Position numbers and translations under genes: made by a program
Notes under the pieces: model-generated
The model's database searches: none
Told to the model about the DNA's origin: nothing
Seen by the model: the letters and a program-made list of their open reading frames with translations, nothing else
Assembly: GCA_002417685.1 (NCBI GenBank)
Contig: DICP01000023.1
Location: 1,785 to 6,857, forward strand
Direction of reading: 5' to 3'
DNA length: 5,073 nucleotides
Source: Candidatus Mesolinea sp. UBA5823
GTDB lineage: Bacteria; Chloroflexota; Anaerolineae; Anaerolineales; Anaerolineaceae
In this document: positions 1-3,247 of the stretch, piece after piece
Layout of the letters: the number at the start of each line of letters is the position of its first letter
How positions within the stretch are numbered: position 1 is the stretch's first letter

Positions 1-1133
1 ACCTTGACGCCTTCTTTGGCTTCAATGGCTTGATGTAAGCCATCGGACCAGCGCCGGCCGGGCATCATGCGGCCAGTGAATTCGTCCACGATGATCACCT
101 GACCGTTTTGCACGATGTAGTCTTTGTTGCGATGGAAGAGGAATTGCGCGCGTAAGCTCTGCTCCAAAAAGCCTAAAAGGTGGGCTTGCTCTGGGGTGAT
201 ATCCTCCGGGCGCTCTGGATCCGAGAGCGGCATGCCCAGCATTTCCTCCACGTGCGCCACGCCGATTTCTGTTAGGCTGACGGTGCGGTCTTTCTCATCT
301 ACCTCGTAGTCTTCGGGGTTGAGCGCCTTGGCAATCTGCGCCATGCGAATGTAATACTCGGCGTCCTCATGCGAAGGACCGGAGATAATTAACGGCGTGC
401 GGGCTTCATCGATGAGGATGTTATCTACCTCATCGACGATAGCGTAATGATGACCGCGCTGCACACGGCTCTCCCAGCTCATGGTGATGTTATCGCGCAG
501 ATAGTCGAAACCAAACTCGGAGTTGGTGCCATAGGTAATATCCGCCAGATAGGCTTCCGCGCGGCGCACTGGGCGCAGTAAGTTGGTCTCCTCGCGCAAG
601 GAGTGCTCGTTTGGATCATAGACGTAAGCCACCTGGTTGCCATCAGCGCTGGTGGACATTTGCAGCACGCCCACGCGTAAACCCAGCAGGTCGTAGATGG
701 GTCCCATCCAGCGCGCGTCACGCCGGGCGAGGTAATCGTTGACCGTCACGAGGTGCGCGCCTTTGCCCTCGAGCGCGTTCAGGTAGAGCGGCAATGTGGC
801 GGCTAAGGTTTTGCCTTCGCCTGTGCGCAGCTCGGAGATGTTGCCCTGGTGCAGGTTGATACCGCACATAAGCTGCACATCGTAGTGGCGCAAGCCGAGC
901 GTGCGTTTGCTGGCTTCGCGCACCGCGGCGAAAGCCTCCGGCAGCAGGTCATCGAGCGTTTCGCCCTGGCTGAGGCGCTGGCGGAATTCGTCTGTTTTAG
1001 CGCGCAGGGCGTCATTGGAGAGCGCCTCGAAGGTTGGCTCGACCGCGTTGATTTGATCGACCACGGTGACCAGCTTATCGAGCCTGCGTTTTTGCGAGTC
1101 TCCCGCGAAAATGTTGCTAATTTTTTTGAACAT
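1..1133 (-). CDS. secA: Preprotein translocase ATPase SecA, N-terminal part (gene runs off the left edge)
   Basis: SecA is the cytoplasmic ATPase that binds SecYEG and drives unfolded preproteins across the membrane. The start is ATG at 1133-1131, and 377 codons are visible, roughly the first 40-45% of a typical SecA. It begins MFKKISNIFAG, as SecA proteins do. The Walker A motif is RTGEGKT (residues 103-109), followed by VTVNDYLARRDA (129-140), ADITYGTNSEFGFDYLRDN (197-215), the DEAD-like Walker B box DEVD (234-237) leading into IDEARTPLIISG, and VDEFTGR with GRRWSDGLHQAIEAKEGV near the edge. Residues about 160-192 form an extra segment between GVLQM and AEAY that is absent from E. coli-type SecA and that I associate with Chloroflexota. 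A purine-rich AAGGA (1146-1150) lies 12 nt upstream of the ATG, a slightly long spacing. No frameshift is seen. The family assignment is certain; the taxon inference is moderate. Confidence 0.98.
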   Translation of the reverse strand, partial: MFKKISNIFAGDSQKRRLDKLVTVVDQINAVEPTFEALSNDALRAKTDEFRQRLSQGETLDDLLPEAFAAVREASKRTLGLRHYDVQLMCGINLHQGNISELRTGEGKTLAATLPLYLNALEGKGAHLVTVNDYLARRDARWMGPIYDLLGLRVGVLQMSTSADGNQVAYVYDPNEHSLREETNLLRPVRRAEAYLADITYGTNSEFGFDYLRDNITMSWESRVQRGHHYAIVDEVDNILIDEARTPLIISGPSHEDAEYYIRMAQIAKALNPEDYEVDEKDRTVSLTEIGVAHVEEMLGMPLSDPERPEDITPEQAHLLGFLEQSLRAQFLFHRNKDYIVQNGQVIIVDEFTGRMMPGRRWSDGLHQAIEAKEGVK

Positions 1134-1160
1134 GCTTTAGGTATTTCCTTTATTAAATCG

Positions 1161-1189
1161 TGCCAAACCGGCTTGCGCCAGATTTGGCA
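1161..1189 (-). promoter_or_regulatory. Stem-loop with GCAA tetraloop in the secA leader
   Basis: On the secA sense strand the left arm (1189-1177) and right arm (1172-1161) pair through 12 base pairs, one of them G-U, with a single bulged U. The loop is GCAA, a stable GNRA tetraloop. If the promoter at 1200-1229 is used, transcription starts near 1193, so the hairpin lies almost at the mRNA 5' end and about 10 nt before the ribosome-binding site. The pairing is visible in the sequence. A role in RNA stability or in control of secA translation is inference. No T-run follows, so it is not a normal terminator. Confidence 0.6.
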
Positions 1190-1199
1190 GCTAGTGGGT

Positions 1200-1229
1200 A
1201 TTATAGCATAAGGGAATAACAGAGGTAAA
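1200..1229 (-). promoter_or_regulatory. Predicted sigma-70 type promoter of secA
   Basis: On the minus strand a perfect -10 hexamer TATAAT (1205-1200) is preceded by TGC, making an extended -10. TTTACC (1229-1224) lies 18 bp upstream as a 4/6 match to the -35 consensus. The predicted start is near 1193, about 60 nt before the secA ATG. The repeat cluster ends at 1234, only a few bases upstream of the -35, so the nearest repeat could influence this promoter. Confidence 0.65.
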
Positions 1230-1233
1230 ACTG

Positions 1234-1282
1234 GATCGCGCCGGTCTCCTGACCGTGCGCGGAGGTTGACCGCAAGGTCTCC
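1234..1282 (-). repeat. REP-like unit, standard 49-bp form, next to secA
   Basis: Read on the minus strand it starts GGAGACCT and ends GGCGCGATC. The right-hand palindrome (1237-1261) has left arm CGCGC, a bulged A, then CGGTC, loop AGGA, and right arm GACCGGCGCG. That gives ten base pairs interrupted by one bulge. The left part is a weaker hairpin, GACC pairing with GGTC. It has the same length and layout as the units at 1420-1468, 2063-2111 and 3128-3176. Confidence 0.9.
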
Positions 1283-1315
1283 AGACCGAGCGCGGAGGTA
1301 GACCGTAAGGTCTCC
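1283..1315 (-). repeat. REP-like unit, truncated left half (33 bp)
   Basis: This is the left half of the standard unit, from GGAGACCT to CGGTCT. It joins directly to the GGAGACC that opens the next unit at 1282. The final 16 bp, from the second GGAGACC through GCGCGATC, are missing. Because GGAGACC occurs twice in a full unit, slippage or recombination between the two copies would give exactly this product. Confidence 0.8.
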
Positions 1316-1322
1316 CGGTTCG

Positions 1323-1394
1323 GATCGCGCCGGTCTCCTGAGTGCGTAGCCTACCCATAGGGTACCGCCCGCGGAGGTTGATCGTAAGGTCTCC
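1323..1394 (-). repeat. REP-like unit, expanded 72-bp form with an extra internal hairpin
   Basis: It keeps both ends of the standard unit, but 23 bp are inserted after CGGT. The insert supplies ACCC-TAT-GGGT, a small hairpin, followed by AGGCTACGCACT. The outer pairing of CGGT with ACCG is kept, while the CGCGC arm is degenerate here (CGCGGG). The same insert is found in the unit at 3034-3087 on the other side of the transposase. Confidence 0.85.
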
Positions 1395-1401
1395 CGGTTC
1401 G

Positions 1402-1417
1402 GATTGCACCGGTCTCT
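1402..1417 (-). repeat. Degenerate right end of a REP-like unit
   Basis: The minus-strand sequence is AGAGACCGGTGCAATC, which differs at three positions from the standard right end GGAGACCGGCGCGATC. It lies between the complete unit at 1420-1468 and the expanded unit, and shares the CGAACCG spacer that follows other right ends in the cluster. It is probably a decayed copy. Confidence 0.7.
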
Positions 1418-1419
1418 CT

Positions 1420-1468
1420 GATCGCGCCGGTCTCCCGACCGCGCGCGAAAACTGACCTATAGGTCTCC
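1420..1468 (-). repeat. REP-like unit, standard 49-bp form, next to the RAYT stop codon
   Basis: This full unit has its right-hand palindrome at 1423-1447: arms CGCGC and CGGTC with a bulged G, loop GGGA, then GACCGGCGCG. It ends GATCAGAGA, an extension shared with the units at 2063-2111 and 3128-3176 but not with the other members of the cluster. It starts 4 bp from the transposase stop codon and is the inverted counterpart of the unit upstream of that gene. Confidence 0.9.
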
Positions 1469-1472
1469 CAGC

Positions 1473-2036
1473 TCACCTTTGTTCGTGGCTCTCTTCTTCC
1501 GATTGGATAGGCACAACCGGAACATCCCCAACTTCATGCTTCAACCAATATCCCGCGGAGGAATATCGCCAGTGTTCTGGCAGCTGCACATAACCCTTCC
1601 TGACTGGATTCTGATGGATGTAGTCCAGCTTCTCTTTCCAGAAATGCTCATTGAGCAAACCCTCCGCATGCCAGCTGGGCTGCCAAATCTGCCGGTTACG
1701 GTCGGCAAGGTCATTTGTGTGGATCACCTTAGCCAGCGTTTCCGGAAGATTGTCGTCAACATAATCCGCCAATCTTCTGCCTGTATATTTTCGTAAGTCT
1801 GACAATGCCTGCTGCAATCGGGTGTTATCAAACATCCTGTCAAACACAATCATATGCAGGTGGTTTGGCATGATCACGTATGCGTTAATTCGCAGTCCCT
1901 TTTCCCTGACGCAATACCGCATGCTATCCATAAGGATTTGGGTAGGTTCTGGATGGATAAAAACTGGCAGCCAATCGATGATGGTAAAGGTGACAAAATA
2001 GACATAAACTCCGTCTACAATTTTAAATCGATCCAT
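1473..2036 (-). CDS. REP-associated tyrosine transposase (RAYT, HUH/Y1 IS200-like family)
   Basis: RAYTs are single-strand DNA endonucleases related to IS200/IS605 TnpA. They are usually kept as one chromosomal copy flanked by the REP palindromes they cleave. This 187-residue protein is full length for the family. The HUH metal-binding motif is His59-Leu60-His61 in YVIMPNHLHMIV. The likely nucleophile is Tyr139 in YIHQNPVRKGYV, about 48 residues from the C-terminus, as in E. coli TnpA-REP. The family C-terminal motif WRYSSAGYW (156-164) is present. The ATG at 2036 fits the family's usual start just before the YFVTFT strand. No Shine-Dalgarno sequence is visible, and a TATAAT lies 6 nt upstream, so the mRNA may be leaderless. 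No frameshift is seen and the catalytic motifs are intact. Repeats of one family flank the gene in inverted orientation. Tyr84 (KYTGR) is an alternative but less likely nucleophile. Confidence 0.93.
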   Translation of the reverse strand: MDRFKIVDGVYVYFVTFTIIDWLPVFIHPEPTQILMDSMRYCVREKGLRINAYVIMPNHLHMIVFDRMFDNTRLQQALSDLRKYTGRRLADYVDDNLPETLAKVIHTNDLADRNRQIWQPSWHAEGLLNEHFWKEKLDYIHQNPVRKGYVQLPEHWRYSSAGYWLKHEVGDVPVVPIQSEEESHEQR

Positions 2037-2042
2037 AAATTA

Positions 2043-2048
2043 ATTATA
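2043..2048 (-). promoter_or_regulatory. -10 element of the RAYT gene, predicting a leaderless transcript
   Basis: The minus strand has a perfect TATAAT (2048-2043). Counting it as -12 to -7 places +1 at 2036, which is the A of the RAYT ATG. A -35 with a 17-bp spacer would fall at 2066-2071, inside the first bases of the adjacent REP-like unit, and matches the consensus poorly. The promoter is therefore likely weak or dependent on a factor binding the repeat. That last point is inference. Confidence 0.5.
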
Positions 2049-2062
2049 TGGTATTTTTGTCA

Positions 2063-2111
2063 GGAGACCTAACGCTCGTCTTACGCGCTCGGTCAGGAGA
2101 CCGGCGCGATC
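2063..2111 (+). repeat. REP-like unit, standard 49-bp form, upstream of the RAYT gene
   Basis: On the plus strand it starts GGAGACCTAACG and ends GGCGCGATC, continuing to GATCAGAGA. The right-hand palindrome (2084-2108) has arms CGCGC and CGGTC with a bulged T, loop AGGA, and GACCGGCGCG. It is inverted relative to the cluster at 1234-1468, so the transposase gene sits between inverted copies. Its first bases overlap the -35 region of the transposase gene. Confidence 0.92.
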
Positions 2112-2171
2112 AGAGAACGAAAAACAATAAGAATTAGTTTTAAAAACAAAATAAATTATGATAAATTAACC

Positions 2172-2210
2172 TTGACATTTCACCAGGTTTAGGTGGAAAT
2201 GGTGTAAAAT
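2172..2210 (+). promoter_or_regulatory. Candidate promoter/operator region of the lipoprotein gene
   Basis: A perfect -35 hexamer TTGACA (2172-2177) and a -10-like TAAAAT (2205-2210) precede the lipoprotein gene. Their 27-bp spacing is too long for ordinary sigma-70 use; with a 17-bp spacer the -10 would be the poor GGAAAT. An imperfect inverted repeat (CATTTC-ACC, 7-nt loop, GGT-G-GAAATG; 2176-2201) lies between them and could be an operator or a leader hairpin. The region upstream (2112-2171) is very AT-rich. The exact promoter is uncertain. Confidence 0.4.
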
Positions 2211-2256
2211 TGTTACTAACGTGGATTTCCGATACTAATCATTATAGGAGGATATT

Positions 2257-2844
2257 ATGAAAAAGAAATTTCTGTTTGGTTTTACTCTATTGGTCTTGAT
2301 GTTTTCGGTTGTAGCCTGCGGATCTTCAGGTGATGTGGTTGTTAATCCTCCGGACGAAGGAGAACCTACTGATGTGGAAGTCCCAACTCAAGAAGAAGCC
2401 ACGGAAGCGCCGAAATTGGGAACGGCCAGGAGCAATCCGGCACCCGTTGGCTCAGAGGTGATTGTGGATGATATGGCCTTTAAGATTCTAGGCGCCACTC
2501 GACCAGCTGATGAAATCATTATGGCCGGAAACCCGTTCAATACAGCCCCCGAAGAAGGGGAAGAGTATGTATTGGTCGAACTCCAAGCCACATGCCAAAA
2601 ATCGCTAGATGAGCAATGCAGCCTTAATCTGTTTAATATATCTCTTATTGGATCGTCTGGAGTAACACACAACTCTGAGATTATGGTGGCGGGCGTTGAT
2701 GGTCTGCTTGAGTCCACGGAATTCTATGGTGGAGCAACGGTTTCTGGAACCCTGCCGTTCATTATCGGCCAGGATGAAACTGACTTGATTTTGGTGTATG
2801 AACCCTTTTTAGGAGATGCATTTTATTTGGAAATTCCAAACTAA
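2257..2844 (+). CDS. Small secreted lipoprotein with a DUF4352-like domain
   Basis: The 195-residue product starts with a lipoprotein signal peptide: MKKK, a hydrophobic stretch, then lipobox VVAC with the lipidated Cys at 21 and Gly at +2. A Pro/Glu/Thr-rich, acidic linker (about 25-53) follows, as is common in surface-tethered proteins. Residues about 55-193 resemble the DUF4352 (telokin-like) beta-sandwich: GTARSNPAPVG, then GEEYVLVELQATC, then a C-terminal strand FYLEIPN. Cys113 and Cys121 could form a disulfide. The start is fixed by a strong AGGAGG (2246-2251), 5 nt before the ATG. The gene stands alone between REP-like units and reads away from the transposase. The ligand and role are unknown; the family call rests on pattern recognition and should be treated as moderate, while the lipoprotein call is strong. 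Confidence 0.88.
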   Translation: MKKKFLFGFTLLVLMFSVVACGSSGDVVVNPPDEGEPTDVEVPTQEEATEAPKLGTARSNPAPVGSEVIVDDMAFKILGATRPADEIIMAGNPFNTAPEEGEEYVLVELQATCQKSLDEQCSLNLFNISLIGSSGVTHNSEIMVAGVDGLLESTEFYGGATVSGTLPFIIGQDETDLILVYEPFLGDAFYLEIPN

Positions 2845-2883
2845 TCCGTCAAGTGACGCGCAAAGACTTTCTAAATTCAAATG

Positions 2884-2924
2884 GGGCTGTCACAAAAGTC
2901 CTTAAATTTCTTTTAGGACAGCCC
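2884..2924. repeat. Long hairpin after the lipoprotein gene, possible terminator or insertion-sequence remnant
   Basis: GGGCTGTC (2884-2891) pairs with GACAGCCC (2917-2924). After a 2x2 mismatch, AAAAG (2894-2898) pairs with CTTTT (2910-2914), leaving an 11-nt loop. It begins 39 nt after the lipoprotein stop codon. No T-run follows on either strand, so it is not a canonical intrinsic terminator. The GGGCTGTC-ACAAAAG arm resembles terminal inverted repeats of some insertion sequences, but no transposase remnant is recognisable. Either origin is an inference. Confidence 0.5.
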
Positions 2925-3033
2925 AAAGTGGGAGTAAAGCCTCGAAATAAGTCATTTTTTGGGGCGAGTAGCCGAAAATTAGCTCAATTTAGGGCATAAA
3001 GTGGTAAAAAGGGCTGTTTTTTAGGGGCTTGGA

Positions 3034-3087
3034 TTTCGCGCTCGGTACCCTGCGGGTAGGCTACGCACTCTGGAGACCGGCGCGATC
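3034..3087 (+). repeat. REP-like unit, expanded form lacking its left part
   Basis: From TTTCGCGCTCGG it continues with the 23-bp insert (ACCC-TGC-GGGT hairpin, then AGGCTACGCACT) and the standard right end GGAGACCGGCGCGATC. The left GGAGACCT half is not recognisable. The insert matches that at 1323-1394 except for two bases in the small loop, so the stem is kept. The outer arm CGCGC, bulged T and CGGT can still pair with ACCGGCGCG around the inner hairpin. Confidence 0.85.
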
Positions 3088-3127
3088 CGGGGACTGGGGT
3101 TTAATCCGGGTTAATTTGCGGACATTT

Positions 3128-3176
3128 GGAGACCTAACGGTCGTTTTTCGCGCTCGGTCTGGAGACCGGCGCGATC
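3128..3176 (+). repeat. REP-like unit, standard 49-bp form
   Basis: It starts GGAGACCTAACGG and ends GGCGCGATC, extending to GATCAGAGA as at 2063-2111. The right-hand palindrome (3149-3173) has arms CGCGC and CGGTC with a bulged T, loop TGGA, and GACCGGCGCG. The left hairpin is GACC-TAAC-GGTC. Together with the unit at 2063-2111 it brackets the lipoprotein gene in direct orientation. Confidence 0.92.
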
Positions 3177-3191
3177 AGAGATCTATAACAA

Positions 3192-3230
3192 ACCGCAATA
3201 GTCTCTCGTCTGACTATTGCGGTATTTTTC
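3192..3230. terminator. Intrinsic terminator, probably bidirectional
   Basis: ACCGCAATAGTC (3192-3203) pairs perfectly with GACTATTGCGGT (3212-3223) around an 8-nt loop. On the plus strand ATTTTT follows. On the minus strand, the direction of the fusion gene ending at 3248, the stem is followed by the T-rich TTGTTAT. It lies about 25 nt past that gene's stop codon, as expected for its terminator, and could also stop plus-strand readthrough from the repeat region. Confidence 0.8.
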
Positions 3231-3247
3231 ATGGTCGTGCAAATTAA

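Larger units (their letters stand above)
1234..1468 (-). repeat. Cluster of REP-like palindromic repeats between the RAYT and secA genes
   Basis: This 235-bp GC-rich block contains seven exact copies of GGAGACC on the minus strand (1243-1249, 1276-1282, 1309-1315, 1332-1338, 1388-1394, 1429-1435, 1462-1468) and one variant, AGAGACC (1411-1417). They form two full 49-bp units, one 72-bp expanded unit, one 33-bp left half and one degenerate right end, all in the same orientation. Two of the junctions share the spacer sequence CGAACCG. The cluster starts 4 bp after the RAYT stop codon and ends just upstream of the secA promoter. It lies within the stretch from 1134 to 1472 that has no gene. Confidence 0.9.
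2845..3247. other. Gene-free stretch between the lipoprotein and fusion-protein genes
   Basis: These 403 bases hold no convincing gene. In order they contain a long hairpin (2884-2924), an AT-rich segment of unknown role with a second GGGCTGT at 3011-3017, a truncated expanded REP-like unit (3034-3087), a 40-bp spacer, a full 49-bp unit (3128-3176) and a likely terminator (3192-3230). I see no RNA gene. Confidence 0.7.

Noticed and set aside
849..1211. 120-codon plus-strand open frame opposite secA
   Set aside because: It is antisense to well-conserved SecA codons and runs into the secA leader; it looks like a chance frame in GC-rich coding DNA.
1191..1409. Short minus-strand open frame of 72 codons across the repeat cluster
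   Set aside because: It is made of palindromic repeat sequence, is Arg/Pro-rich by composition and resembles no family. The same bases are explained by the repeats.
1234..1468. CRISPR array
   Set aside because: The repeated cores are palindromic, with irregular distances and no unique spacers of constant length. Copies occur in both orientations elsewhere in the window, and no cas genes are present.
1479..1796. 105-codon plus-strand open frame opposite the transposase gene
   Set aside because: The minus strand encodes a recognisable RAYT with intact motifs over the same bases, and this frame has no recognisable motif.
1462..2069. A conventional insertion sequence bounded by the inverted GGAGACC copies
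   Set aside because: RAYTs are usually domesticated, no target duplication is visible, and the same repeats occur as solitary copies away from the gene, which fits REP sequences better than IS ends.
3029..3247. Short plus-strand open frame of 72 codons
   Set aside because: It runs through two REP-like units and the terminator and has no ribosome-binding site.
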